Assembly: GCA_946122785.1 (NCBI GenBank)
Contig: CAMGYJ010000010.1
Span: 48,629,134-48,693,133, forward strand
Source of the DNA: Linum tenue
Taxonomy: Eukaryota; Streptophyta; Magnoliopsida; Malpighiales; Linaceae
DNA: 64,000 nt
Direction: 5' to 3'
Shown: in pieces, positions 20,989 through 34,000 of the stretch
Numbering within the stretch: the first letter of the stretch is position 1
Layout: each line of letters starts with the position of its first letter
Position numbers and translations under genes: made by a program
Notes under the pieces: model-generated
Told to the model about the DNA's origin: nothing
Seen by the model: the letters and a program-made list of their open reading frames with translations, nothing else
Database searches by the model: none

Positions 20989-21261
20989 TTTTTTTTTTGT
21001 CAAAAGATAATCGATATATTGATAAAAAACATAGGTAATTACATCCTGGTATTAAGCCAGGCAAACAAATTAAAGCAACGACTCGTAGTCGGGTACAAAG
21101 AAAGAGCCTTTCTAGCCACCAAGTGGGCTGCCCTATTGCTACGCCGACCTACAAACCGAACAGAGAATCCTCCCAACGAACCCATCATCCCTACAATCTC
21201 CTCAAGAAGTGCCCCCACCCTATTATCCCTAGTGTCTGCGAACAATATGTTAAAAACTGAA
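20989..21261 (-). mobile_element. 5'-truncated LINE, RNase H-like 3' end
   Basis: The minus strand encodes a short frame (21245-21039) with VGRRSNRAAHLVARKAL, the C-terminal pattern of the RNase H-like domain of plant non-LTR reverse transcriptases. Downstream a run of ten T on the plus strand (20989-20998) is the poly(A) tail in element orientation. Only the 3' end is present, as usual for truncated LINE insertions. Confidence 0.7.
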
Positions 21262-21325
21262 TTTGACAGAATTGAGCGATTGTCTAGTGAGTGAAAATGT
21301 ATGCGAACAATATGTTAAAAACTGA
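21237..21325. repeat. 24-bp direct repeat at LINE 5' boundary
   Basis: tgcgaacaatatgttaaaaa and the next four bases occur at 21237-21260 and again at 21302-21325. This may be a duplication formed at truncation; it is not a target duplication because both copies lie on one side. Confidence 0.7.
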
Positions 21326-21447
21326 AAAAATAAGCGATTTGTTTGTTAACAACGTGACCATTTTTTTGCTATTGACCCGTCAAAATATGGCTTGGGTATT
21401 AATTGTATATATGTAAGTGGGCTTAACTAGAGAGTTGGGTTTGTTAC

Positions 21448-21511
21448 CTGTGGTAGTGAGCCGGGGAGATCTCGGCCACGTAGATCGGCCCCGTGACGAC
21501 CCCAAATTGGT
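21448..21511 (-). pseudogene. Sugar-transporter-like exon scrap
   Basis: The minus strand reads FGVVTGPIYVAEISPAHYHR and then a splice donor (CAG then GTAACA). G-P-x-Y-x-A-E-I-x-P is the conserved loop of plant sugar/polyol transporters of the major facilitator superfamily. No neighbouring exon of such a gene was found, so this is a stray fragment, perhaps captured by a transposon. Identification rests on one short motif. Confidence 0.35.
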
Positions 21512-23100
21512 CATCGTTGATCACATTGACCACCACCATCCCTCTTTTTGTTTAACATGGTGGCGACCTTGAGAGTCTCAATGGCCAACAACGTTCGCAT
21601 GGTGTTCATCGTCATCAAATTGGTCATCTCAAGTCAAGATGGTCCATTAGAAGAATCGAGATCACTAAGAAGGAGATTCTAGTGAAAACTAGGGCAAAGA
21701 ATGTTGCCACGCACACATCATCTTTGCATCCACAACATTGTGGGCAACAAGTATCGGTTAGAGGTGAGTTAGTACTACATGCTATCTCCTGATATGTGAT
21801 CGTGATGAGTCTTCTGAAGCTTCAATCTACTCTAGTTGGGCATGTAGCAACATAATTCGTGTGGCCGTTGTAGGATGAAGAAGGAGAAAATGTAGGATGA
21901 TAAACCTAGGGTATCCCATTATTCACATTAGATCATCATATGTGTTGTATTTTATATGATATACTTTAGATTTTTTATGTTATATAACATGAGTTTGCTA
22001 TATATATAGTGTTCTCCATTGCAAATTATAGGTGACATAAGTAGGTTTCTTTATATATATGGGGCAATGGGAGGGCATCTATTGAACTGGTATATAACGG
22101 TATATACCAGTGTTATTTTATTAACCGACATATACCAATTTTATTTCGATAGGATCATACCATTTGATAAGCTGGTATAAAATCGATGTGAATACTTTGG
22201 GGAAAAAAAACCCTCGATCAAACTGAGAAACAATATATATGTTTCAGGAAAGTTAAAATTGCGTTGAGGAATGAAGCGGAAAAATAATCAGTAAAAAAAA
22301 ACCAATTATCTTTGAGCTTCTAAGGTGACAAGCTTTTAATTGATTGCCGATTGAGTTAGACACAAAGACGTGGTTGCATTTGTATGGGCAGGAGCAGGAC
22401 ATGATTGAACTACGGCTGTTTGGATGAGAAATTGTAAATAAATCAATTTTATCTAATTGTCTTGTTTTGATGATCAAATTGACTCGATAGCATAAAATTT
22501 GAATAGAACAATTTGATTTGGAGAAACTGGAGTTGATATGACTCCAATGGTGTGAAATTGAAACATGTAATTAGAATTAATTCATTAAACAACTCATTTT
22601 ATAAAATAACATAATTATTTTACATTAATGATTTCACACGTACCAAAATTACCCAATCAAACTTAGGACAAATTTCTACAATCGGCCCAGCATGGTAAAA
22701 TGAAAGCATTTATATTTCCAAGGGCATGCATGCACCAGCGTATATGGACCAAAATTAGAAAAAGCTTTAAAAAAATGATAATTAGAAAAGGCTTAAAATT
22801 ACATAGAGTATAAAGAATTCACGTTCATTTTAGTAGTGGCATTCTTTCTTGTCCATCCTCATTGCCCAATAAAAATCCCATCAAAAGTTTGAGTTTGTGA
22901 GGACAAGTATTCTGTAAATAATTAATTTTATCTCTTGTTTGTTGTTTTGGATTTTTCCTCTTTTCTTTCGTCCGAAACAAGTAGAGAAATTGAGGATTGA
23001 AGGGCTCTCTCTTGAATTGGATTGAAACCACCTCTCTGGTTTCCTTCAACCATTCTCTACAAATGTGTTGTTTATACATAAAACCCCATTTGAAGTATTA
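21512..23100. other. Intergenic DNA, nothing recognised
   Basis: AT-rich with a short diverged palindromic region near 22085-22185 (repeated ggtatata phrases). No gene supported. Confidence 0.4.
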
Positions 23101-23750
23101 GAACCTTTTGATTTCTTCTTTCTTTTCCTCTCCCACCATTTTCTTCTCATCATTCCGACTCACCAAGATGGATAGATAGCGGGGACAAAAAGTTTCAGCA
23201 CGAATTTGCTTTCTTCTCGTCAGGTACACGATTTTTATCCATTTTTTTCAATTAGGATTCTAGGAATTTCGCAACTATGTAAATGATTTGTGATTATGTG
23301 TCGATATAATTCATGCAAAGATATTCATGTTCATTTCTAAGTTTGATCATTTCATCCTTATGTATATCGAATGCCATCAGTTTTCTATCTTTTTTTTTTT
23401 TTTGAATCTTGGTTGAATAGCCGATATTGCTCATAATCTTTGTGGGATGTGAACATTTTCGTAGTTTTTGGTATTTGCTCAACAGGGCAAGCTCTTTTTT
23501 CGTCTAGTTTGGAATAGATTTTTCATGCAATTTCCCCCTCTTGAATGTTAATCTAGTTGTTGAAATTCAAATAATGGTTGATCTTTAATTTGGGGATTGG
23601 TTGTTTCATTTCTTTTTGGCATAAAGAAAAAATATAGAATTGTTGTTTGTTGTCTTTGCCATGGTAGTTATTGAACTAGCATTGTGATGTGGGTTGAAAC
23701 CTTAATTTTGTAGTTTTGAAGGCATTTTCTGATTGAATCGACATATAAAC
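23101..23750 (+). promoter_or_regulatory. 5' leader of PMT26-like gene with probable leader intron
   Basis: A pyrimidine-rich leader ends in a likely donor at 23222 (cgtcag then gtacac). A likely acceptor lies near 23720 (ttttgaag), 30 bp before the ATG. Leader introns are common in this position, but transcript evidence is needed for the borders. Confidence 0.4.
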
Positions 23751-26700
23751 ATGGCACAAGGGAAGTATGCTAGGATAGACAACAACAGAAGACAACAGCC
23801 ACCATCAAACAACTACTGCTCGACAGTGACAATTGTGGTGTTTGTAGCCCTATGTTTGGTCGGTGTGTGGATGATGACATCATCATCCATTGTTCCTGGT
23901 CAAAATGTAGACATGCCCATTCCAAAAACGGGCAAGAACGATGTGAAAGATCAAGTGACCGATAGCTCCATAAATAGTACTGCTAAAAAAGTAGACAATA
24001 ACCAAGGTGGTCTGTCAGAGGATGTAAAGAAAGCATCGGAAGATACAAGGAATCCCCATGAATTTGACAATGTTGACGTACATAAAGATCAAAAGGAGAA
24101 GAAACCGGAAGAAACTTATCAACATAAGTATGATAAGAAGCCATCAAAGATGCCTGAACCAAAACTTGACGAGAAACCTGAAGAGAAGCCAAAAGAAAAG
24201 CCTATTGAAAAGACAACAACAAGTAGTGAGGCACAACCTGAGAACAAAGATGTGACTGTAAGGCATGCTGACGGACAAGTAAACCAAGTGGGCGGAGAGA
24301 CAAAATCTAATGATGGTCAAGCCAATATTGTGGGGCAAGGAGACTTAAATGAGAATACCTCAGAGGAAGATAAGTCTAGTTTGTATCAGAATAAGAGGAA
24401 ACATGATTTGGCAGATAGCATTAAGGCATCAAATGATAAAACTGGCGAGTCGGAAGTTGAAAAAGTGAATGAAAGCCAAGTTGTGGAGAAAGGGGCTAAA
24501 AAAGATAAGAATGAAGTCAGTAATCAAAGTCCAGGTGAACAATTTCCCTCAGGGGCTCAGGCTGAGCTTACAAATGAAACATCAACTGAAAATGGGTCAT
24601 GGTCAACTCAAGCAATGGAATCAAAGAATGAGAAAGATACTCAAGAATCTGATAAAGAGTTAGTGGTATACAATTGGAAATCGTGCAATAGCACTGCTGG
24701 GCCGGACTTCATTCCTTGTCTAGATAACTGGAGAGCTATTAAGAATCTTAGATCTACTATGCATTATGAACATAGAGAACGCCATTGTCCTGAAGAACCT
24801 CCAACCTGTCTAGTTCCACTTCCAGAAGGTTATAGACGTCCAATTAAGTGGCCTAATAGTAGGAAAAAGGCAAGCTACTTTTTTTTTGTGATTGTGTCAG
24901 CCGACAAAGCTCTTTCTGATGTAACCTGACAAAAAGTTGCTACATTCTACAGATTTGGTACTCTAACGTACCTCACACTGAACTTGTTGAGTACAAGGGG
25001 CATCAAAACTGGGTGAAAGTTGCTGGTCGATACCTTGTTTTCCCTGGTGGTGGAACTCAGTTCAAACATGGCGCTCTACACTACATCGACTTTATAAATG
25101 AGGTTAAGACTTGCTTGTATTTTGTAGTTAGTTGATCTTACTATTATCCATATTGCATTGATTGTTGAGCTTATTTTGTGTATGGGCATACGTTGCCTTC
25201 TTCGTCTCCTTTGTTACCTTCAGTTGTTAGATCTCCTCTCATGAGGAATAATGTTTTTTTTTTCAAATATATTAAATATGCTATGATTGGTCATTTTAGT
25301 CAACTATGTTTTAACATCAAACATGAATATTCAAGCAAAAGAAAGTTAGGCTCTAGGCCACATTGGATTTATCATCGATAAATATCAATGTTATAACTTA
25401 TAAGTAGAATACTAGAGGTTGTCTATCTGTAGTGGGTAAACTTTGTTTGTCTGAGCATAAATAGTATTTGAACATAAATAGTAAATGGTGGATTTTGTAG
25501 ATCATATTTTTTACATTGGTGCATTCTCTTAGTAGCGGTTTAGTTTATTTCTTTGTCATATCTGTTGATTATATCATATTTGGGGTATTTTCTTATTAGA
25601 GGGCAATGGGGTCATTCAGTGAATTGGCAGGGACAAACTTGTCTCTAAATTAAGAGATATATATCACATATCCAAGGCTATTGGAAATCAACCCTCTTCA
25701 GTATTTCTAAATCTCTCTATACCACAAAACATCATCATTAAAATCTCATATGAACAAGTCATTTCAACCAAATTAATGGAAAAAAAAATAGATTTGAAGG
25801 TCAAATCAACCAACAAAAGGACCCATTTATTAGTTTGGGGAAATGAGGTTGTAGGTTGCATTGAAGTTTGAAGCTCTTCTTTATTTATTTCTCTTTCAGA
25901 ATGTACCTGACATTGCATGGGGAAAACACAGTCGTGTAATCTTGGATGTTGGATGTGGTGTTGCCAGTTTTGGAGGGTTTCTCTTCGACAGAGATGTCTT
26001 GGCAATGTCGTTGGCCCCTAAAGATGAGCATGAAGCTCAAGTACAATTTGCTCTCGAAAGAGGAATCCCTGCTATATCTGCTGTCATGGGCACACTCAGA
26101 CTTCCCTTCCCAGGCAAAGTATTTGATGTTGTACACTGTGCACGTTGTAGGGTGCCGTGGCATATTGAAGGTTAATGATCCTTTTCCATTGTCTTCAATT
26201 CGTTGATTTGTCTGCATAATCAATAAATGCAAAGTGGAATTATGAGATTACTTGTTTTTTATATTATTTTCCCTTTAGGCTTCCATTATGTTCACTTAGA
26301 ATGGTTCAATTGCATCAACTAACCTCACTTTTGCTTGTTGCAACTGATAATGGTGTGTAAGTTCATTAGCTTTGAACCTGGAGGTCCAAGGTTCGAATCC
26401 CCTTAAGTAGTACATAACCACAACAAGTAAACTTATATCACTCTTATCTTAAGAATTTTTTTTTATATTGGTGTGCAGGTGGTAAACTTCTTCTGGAGTT
26501 GAATCGGTTATTGAGGCCAGGCGGGTACTTTGTGTGGTCTGCTACTCCTGTATATCAAAAGAAACCCGAAGACAAAGAAATCTGGAAAGGTAGATGATTC
26601 ACAAACAAGAAGTCAGTAGATTTTCTTTCAGAACAATTGATTTCTCAAGCATTTCATTCTGCAGCTATGAGCAAACTGTTGGAGACAATGTGTTGGGAGC

Positions 26701-28177
26701 TTGTGACTAGAGTTAGGGATAGACTCAATGGAGTCGGCCTAGCTATTTACAAAAAGCCAATGAACAACTCATGTTATGAAAAGAGATCAGTGCAAGACCC
26801 TCCAATGTGTGAGGCATCGGATGATGCGAATGCGGCTTGGTAATTAATTCTTTATTTACAATTGAAAACTGAAGCTTATCACTCTAGTACTGACACTTGA
26901 TTTTGGTTCTTATTCATAGGAATGTGCCTTTACAAACATGCATGCATAAGGTACCAATAGATTCCCTACAACGTGGGTCGCGATGGCCTGAGCAGTGGCC
27001 AGCTAGGTTGGACAAAACCCCATATTGGATGTTGGGTTCTGAAATGGGAGTTTACGGCAAACCACAACCAGAAGACTTTGTTGCTGATTATGAGCACTGG
27101 AAGCGAGTCGTCTCCAAATCATATATCAATGGAATGGGAATAAACTGGGCAACCGTTAGGAATGTTATGGACATGAGAGCTATATACGGCGGGTAATTTA
27201 AATTGTCATGTTTTTTGCAGCAAAACATAGTTATTCTCATCCTTGCTTCAATCAAAATTTCCGTATACTTCTTTCAAGTTGGATGGCCACTAAGATTACA
27301 AAGTTCAACTAAAGGCTAACTAAACTAAGTGAATTGTACAAATGCATTCGCCTTTCTAGTCTTTTTAGTTTAGTTTATTTTGACATATGATGGTCGATTT
27401 GGAAAATTTGACTCAACCGATCTAATGGCAGATTAAGAATAGGTAGAGCCACATTTTGTTTAATACATGACTTAAGTTTAGTTATCATCTAGTTAATATT
27501 TTGAGTTTTTTTTTACCATGTTGTCACATACCTGAAAGTAGGTTGACCATTTAGGTAATAGAAGACATATGGCGATTGTACTAAATTTACTTGTCCTTTT
27601 GTCACGTTTTGTAGGTTTGCAGCTGCTTTGAAGGATATGAATGTGTGGGTGATGAATGTCGTCCCAATTGACTCTCCAGATGTTCTTCCTGCCATCTATG
27701 AACGTGGACTCTTTGGAATTTACCATGATTGGTGCCAGTCGTTCAGCACATACCCTAGATCATATGATCTTATGCATGCTGATCATCTCTTCTCCATGAT
27801 CAAGCAGAAGTATGATTTATTTTTACCCTCCTTCATTTTGCTTACCTTAACGAGAGCGTCATGTTTATTTCATTCAATTTGATCCTTTGCAACACATCAT
27901 CGAGCTCCATGAAAATTTCATAATATACTGACCTTTTTTCCCCAGGTGCAAGATAGTTCCTCTAGTGGTGGAAGTTGACCGAATCCTGAGACCGGAAGGA
28001 AAGTTAATCGTGCGAGACACTGCTGAGGTCGTGAGCGAGCTAGAGAGCATCCTAAGGTCGATGCAGTGGGAGATCCGGATGACTTACAACAAGGACAACG
28101 AAGGGTTGCTTTCCGCCCAGAAGACAATGTGGCGGCCAAAGGAATTCGAAACGCTAGATTATGGTATGATGACCTGA
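23751..28177 (+). CDS. PMT26: Probable pectin-type methyltransferase PMT26-like (type II Golgi membrane protein)
   Basis: A putative S-adenosylmethionine-dependent methyltransferase of the plant PMT/DUF248 family, thought to act on cell-wall polysaccharide in the Golgi. Eight exons: 23751-24869, 24953-25102, 25900-26170, 26479-26589, 26665-26839, 26920-27192, 27615-27809 and 27946-28177. They total 2526 bp, 841 residues. The N terminus [14 protein letters not shown] is cytosolic. One membrane helix follows (about residues 27-48, [18 protein letters not shown]), then a charged Lys/Glu-rich stalk (about 60-305) and the catalytic part. The SAM motif is [34 protein letters not shown] and [15 protein letters not shown] are family hallmarks. 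Intron 1 has a GC donor (AAAAAG then GCAAGC). The N terminus and end (DYGMMT) fit PMT26 better than PMT24/25. Confidence 0.92.
26351..26410 (+). mobile_element. SINE head remnant in PMT26 intron 3
   Basis: Perfect box B ggttcgaatcc (26390-26400) follows tttgaacctggaggtccaa, a phrase typical of tRNA-derived plant SINEs. Box A is degraded (tggtgtgtaag), so only a remnant remains. Confidence 0.5.
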
Positions 28178-29900
28178 CTTATATGGAGCTCCTTCCCTAC
28201 TAATTTTGTAATTTGAAGGTTAGAGTGCGCCCTTATTACCTTTATAGGTTCTTGGAACTCCTATATTTTTTGTACTAAATCCGTTGCAATCGGGTTTTCT
28301 TCCTGAAGGGTGTAAGGCAACAGTTAGCAAAGCTAGCCTAGTTCACTAGGCCCCAACCTAAGTTTTTTCCTAGCTTGTTGCTTGTTGTATATATCTGATG
28401 TAGAATTGAGTGTTTTTTGTAAGTCACTACTATGTAACATGGCATTGGCCACCTAATACAAGAGGGAGATATAGTTATTTTCACATGTATAATTTGCTTA
28501 CTTGGGAAATGTATCTTTCCGGTTTACAAAAGGAGTAATAGTGCTTGGTGTCCCTGAACTATGGTTCCATGCTTACCTTGAAGATTAGCCTACACATGAC
28601 TCCCTATACCGCCCGGTGCTCATCAGTTGAGGTTCCACAATGACTAGTATTCCATTGCCCATGGCGTGTTACGAGGGTGATGCTTAAAATTCTTTTGACG
28701 ATTTGTGACGACATAGTTAGAATCTTTTGTTCATCAGTAGTCACGACTAAAGATAAGGATTTACTGTTGTATTCAAAATGACGTGCATCTCTTAGAGTCT
28801 AATAGTTGGTTCTAACCACATTACTTTTATTGAAAACTCTAGATAACCTTGCAACTCTTTGGCCCTAAGGATGCATTCATGCATACTAACGACGAAGAGC
28901 ATTATCAATTACTCCAACTATAAAAGTAATCGATTTCAAACGCTTATCATTTAAGTATACCTTGACCTATTATTATATTATGATAGAAAGTAAAATCTTG
29001 GGTTTTTTTTTATAACCACAAAACAATTTTCTGTAGAGGCTAATACTTTTTTTCTTCTTCCTATAGTAGATATACCTGTTACCACATCTACACTTGAGGA
29101 TAACATATTTGAATATGATCAACTTTTTTTCTTCAAACAAAGACTTCCCAAGAAATGCTTGAGAAGTTGAATCTCATTAGTTTTTTTAATGGAAATCTAC
29201 TTCAACCTTTATTAATTAGAACTAGCTCTTACATCATCCAACAGTCAACACCAACTGATCATTAGTTTTGTTGGTTAAAATGAAGAAAATTGGGAGACCG
29301 AAGTAGGACCATTGAATCTAACTGAGTAACTGACCAATAATTAAGGATAAAAAATGTATTAAGAAATTAAATTTTATTATGTTAATATTTTAATTCCACT
29401 TTTGATTTTTGATATACGTGTTTTTTTTTTTGAAAATGCTAAAATATAACACGACACTAAAAATACTATGTCAGCAAATTATCCACGCTTTTGTTTTTCT
29501 TATTAAGTGAATTGTACAAAAAATTTGGCTTATTTTCTTTCAACTAATCTGACTGGCTCCATAATTTCAAAATCCTGAATTTTCTCACAAATTTAAAAAA
29601 ATAAAAACTCTTCCAAGTATTTCCCGTTCTTTTTTCCCATCATATTTTGATTTTTTCAAAATTTTCCGAAAATCAGCAAAAATCATTATATCAGCTTTGA
29701 AAAATAATATTTCCGTTAAAAAAAAAAAGAAAAAACAAAGATTAAAACAGAGCGCGAAACGAGCGGGCCTCCAAAGACGCCTCCCAGGCCCGCGACATTC
29801 GGGCCCCTTTCTCCCCCCAAATTTGGTCCCCACCCGTTCCGCCGGCCGCCACGTGTCTCCTCATTTCTCTTCAGCGTTTCTCCCCTCCCGCGCTTCTACT
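28178..29900. other. 3' region of PMT26 and intergenic DNA
   Basis: The 3' untranslated region probably ends near 28450-28500. The rest is AT-rich with no gene. GC rises from about 29750 toward the callose synthase leader. Confidence 0.45.
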
Positions 29901-31044
29901 CTTTTACCAGGGGAAAAAAAAAAACCAGTGTGTCATTCCCAGTTCCCACACACAACGCCCCTTCTGCAACTCTTTTCTTTTCTTCTTCTCTTCTCTTTTT
30001 CGTCTATCTCCTTCTACGGAAAAACCCTAATCCAAGAGAGCCAAACAGCTACACGTTCTCTCTCTCACACATTTCTCTCTTCTCGTCTATCTAATCGTAA
30101 GTTGATCTAGCTGAGCTCTCTCTCTCTCTCTCTGTTCCTTCTGTAGCTGGACCGATGGGTTTCTGATGTCTAATTCCTTGTTTTCAGGAGGAATCTAGGT
30201 TTTAATTTCGGTTTCGGATTTCGTTTTCTGTGCGGGAACTACGTGGTTGATTGAGCTCCGTCGGCAACTGCCGTCGTTGTGCTCCGGATTCTGTTTTCGG
30301 CTGGAGGAGGTGATCTTTCTTTTTCTTGAGATTTTCGGTTCCGTCCGTCTACGTTGCCTTTATTCTTGTTTGTTTCGTTTCCGAGGGGTGATTCTAGAAT
30401 GAAGTGGAGTGAGAATGCGAAAAGCTATAATCGACTGCGGAGCTATTTTACTCGTTAATCCGTTTACATTTCTTAAAGGAATTAGTGTTTTCTGCTTGGT
30501 TTCTGAGAAAATCCAGGAGCGATGGAGGTTGATTTTCCCCGCTCCAGGTTGATGATTGATGTTTCTATCCATTTTTTCCCCTCCAACTTCCTTAATTGTC
30601 TCCTGTTATGTGCTGCCGTCAATGTGCTACGGAATCTGGCCTTTGATTTGAGGAATTCGGTAGGAATTTCAGCTCGTCTCATTGCGATTTGTTTGTTTGT
30701 TTTGGTCGCGACGGGAAATGTTTTGAAGGAACGAGAACAGGAATGCTGAAGTTGATTTACGTTTGAGCTATTTTAGTTTTTACCAGATGCGTTTCGTTGG
30801 AAATTTAGTGTTGCCTGTTTGGTTGCCGGGGAAATCTGGGCTGTGGAGACTAATGTTTGTTGTAATTTTCCCCGGTTGTGCTGTGGTGACAAAATAACAG
30901 GTAGCTAGGTAGTTGAATAGATACACAAGGATTAAAGAGATGCAATCTGATCGGCCGTGGTAAATAAACGCCGCCGACGTAACAGAGCGGTAGCCAGCCA
31001 ACACGCAGAGGACAGATTAAAAAGGTTTTCACCGGGATTAATCG
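29901..31044 (+). promoter_or_regulatory. Promoter/leader region of callose synthase gene
   Basis: CT-rich tracts (30050-30135) mark a likely leader. One or more leader introns are likely, with candidate acceptors such as ataacag ending at 30900. An in-frame taa two codons before the ATG at 31045 fixes that start. Confidence 0.45.
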
Positions 31045-34000
31045 ATGACGAATCCGGAGGGGAGCCATCCACACTTGGTCAGGCGGCCGTCGCGAAGCGC
31101 TGCCATGACAACATTCTCCACCGAGGTCTTCGACAACTCAGTCGTCCCTTCCTCCTTGGAGTCTATCAAGCCGATTCTTCGTGTAGCCAATGAGATCCAA
31201 AATGAGCGTCCTCGTGTTGCCTATCTCTGTAAGTACACTAATGGCACAATTGCAATCGTTCACCTTAACTGCTTGACCAACGCCAATTCTTCTGGATTTT
31301 ATGGATATGGAGTTCTAATTGTTAGCTATGTATTTTAATTTCGTTTCTTGTGATTATGTTCCATGTACCGCAGGTCGGTTTTACGCATTTGAGAAGGCTC
31401 ATCGGCTGGATCCCAGCTCCAGTGGACGTGGTGTAAGGCAGTTCAAAACAGCCTTACTGCAAAGAGTCGAAAGGGTAACTGATACACTTCTCACCTCTCA
31501 CCACTGTATACCTTTGAGAAGGCACCTCTCCTTTTTCATTTTGGAGATTAGATGACTATATGCTATGCTATCTCCCCCTTTAGTTAAGATAGATAATAGC
31601 AAGTATCGATTATAGCCAAGATGAATTGGTACGAGTTTAAGGTTTACGTAGCCAGGTTACTGGTTAGGTATGTAAAAGCGGGTCTCAGTCATTGGAGCTG
31701 AAAGAAGAAGTTTTGGGCTTCAAATTTGGGCTTCCAAGCTTTTGGGCTTTAGATGAAACTTCGGTTGAGTTTAGACTTTCCGCTGCTTGACTAGTGACTC
31801 ATACAGTCATACTGCCCGTTCTAGTTCCCTCGCAAGTCGCAACTGTTCTGGTTCCTTTTGGTTCCAAAATCCAGAAACAGCGTTTTTTTATGATCTTAAA
31901 TCGTTACAGTTGTGGTAAACAATAAAGGGTTTTAGTGGATTGCTCAGCCCTAGGAAGGAATATGGAAACAATGCAATCTTCTCTCAGAAAATTCCGAGGT
32001 GAAACTGGGAATTTAGTTCGTAGAAAGGAACAAAGTCACAGAATGTACCGAAGAGGTGGAAGCAGCTTTGGTTTCTAGGACGAGGTGATGCAAGCCGCCA
32101 CTGTAATCAGTTCGAGGTTTGGCATGGCCTATAGTTGCTCGTAGGAATACGTGTGGCATGCATTGATTTACCCTTGTCCATTGAACACTCATTCCTTCAA
32201 AGACTAAATTTCCCTTCTTTGTCATGTCGATTTAACCCAGGAAAACGCATCCAGTATCGCCTCCCGGGTTAAAAAAACGGATGCGCGGGAAATCCAGAGC
32301 TTCTATTACCAGTATTATAAACAATATGTTGAAGCACTTGAGCAGGGCGAGCAAGCAGACAGGTAATTTTGGCTTTCTGTCAGTCTTGATTTGCATAAGG
32401 GTATCCACCTTGATGGGTTTTCAAAGTATGCACTTTATGCGAATCCATTCAGAGCTCAACTTGGCAAGGCCTATCAGACAGCAGGAGTTCTTTTTGAAGT
32501 ACTTTGCGCCGTTAATAAGACTGAGAAGGTTGAAGAGGTTGCTCCTGAGGTTAGTCCCTTCCTAGGCTGTTGCCAAGCAACTTCATGGACTTTATTTATC
32601 ATTGTTGTATTCTTTAATTTATGATTGCTCGTGGGAGGATACTAAGTGAGATTGTTGCAATTGTTTTACTGGTGTAGATTATTGCGGCGGCTAGAGATAT
32701 CCAAGAAAAGAAGGAAATCTATGCACCATACAATATTCTTCCACTGGATTCTGCCGGTGCTTCCCAGTCAATTATGCAACTCGAGGAGGTAGGACTTGTT
32801 TATGTTTGGCAGACTCTCTAGTCTCTACTGCGGTCCTAAATTGATCTCTCATTTCCATGCTGGTTTGTTCTGTTGGTGATACCATTTTCCTCTCCCGATC
32901 ATTGCTACTATATCCTCAGGTCAAGGCTGCAGTTGCAGCACTATGGAATACCCGAGGGTTGTCATGGCCATCAGCTTTTGAACAGCACAGGCAGAAAGCA
33001 GGGGATCTGGACCTTCTTGATTGGTTAAGGGCCATGTTTGGCTTCCAGGTACGCCTTTGACTTGGAACCAATGATACTAGCAGTAACTATTACGAGGTTG
33101 GAGACCATTTGTAATGTGCTTGTTTTTTCTTTTAACACAGAGAGACAGTGTTCGGAACCAGAGGGAGCATCTGATATTGCTACTTGCCAACAACCATATA
33201 AGGCTCCACCCCAAGCCTGAACCTCTTAATAAGGCATGTGCTGACAGTTGTTGTTTAGTTATCATCCTCTTCTTATATGTAGGATGTTATGGTTAAGCTA
33301 GATAAATTCGAAGTGTAGATCATTAGTGCATCTATGTTCAAGTCACCTAAAATCCTAGTTTATCACTTGAACATCTGAATATAAGTGCATGCTGATGACT
33401 ATGAAAAGGAGTAGTTTGTTACTGATGTGATTAAAATTATATGCACATCTTGCCTAATCTACAAATCCAAGTGAATTCTGAAATATTGATCAAGCTAACA
33501 AGTGGATCATTGAATTAGAATAAATTCTTGAATTTTTCTTATGACGGTTTATGGGAATCTTGTTTCTTTATGCAGCTTGATGAAAGAGCTGTAGATGCAG
33601 TAATGAATAAGATTTTTAAGAACTACAAAAATTGGTGCAAATTTTTAGGAAAAAAACACAGTTTACGGTAAGCATTCTATGCTAGTAACTACCTGGATTA
33701 TTTTTCCTTGTGATTTGTTCCTCGATAGGAAAACTTAAGCATTCGAGAGAAGTTGCAAAGTAAGTTTCAATTTCATTTGTTACAGACTTCCTCAAAGCCA
33801 GCCGGAGATCCAGCAAAGAAAAATACTTTACATGGGTTTGTACCTTCTTATCTGGGGTGAAGCAGCCAACGTCCGGTTCATGCCAGAGTGTCTTTGCTAC
33901 ATCTTTCACAATGTAAGTAGTCATATGTTGGTGCATTTTCTCATTCCTTTTTTCAGAGTGGAAAAATTATGTTTTGTTCGGTTATGATTTCAGTAACAAT

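Noticed and set aside
23733..23750. Upstream extension of the PMT26 frame
   Set aside because: It would start at TTG; the ATG at 23751 gives the family N terminus [10 protein letters not shown].
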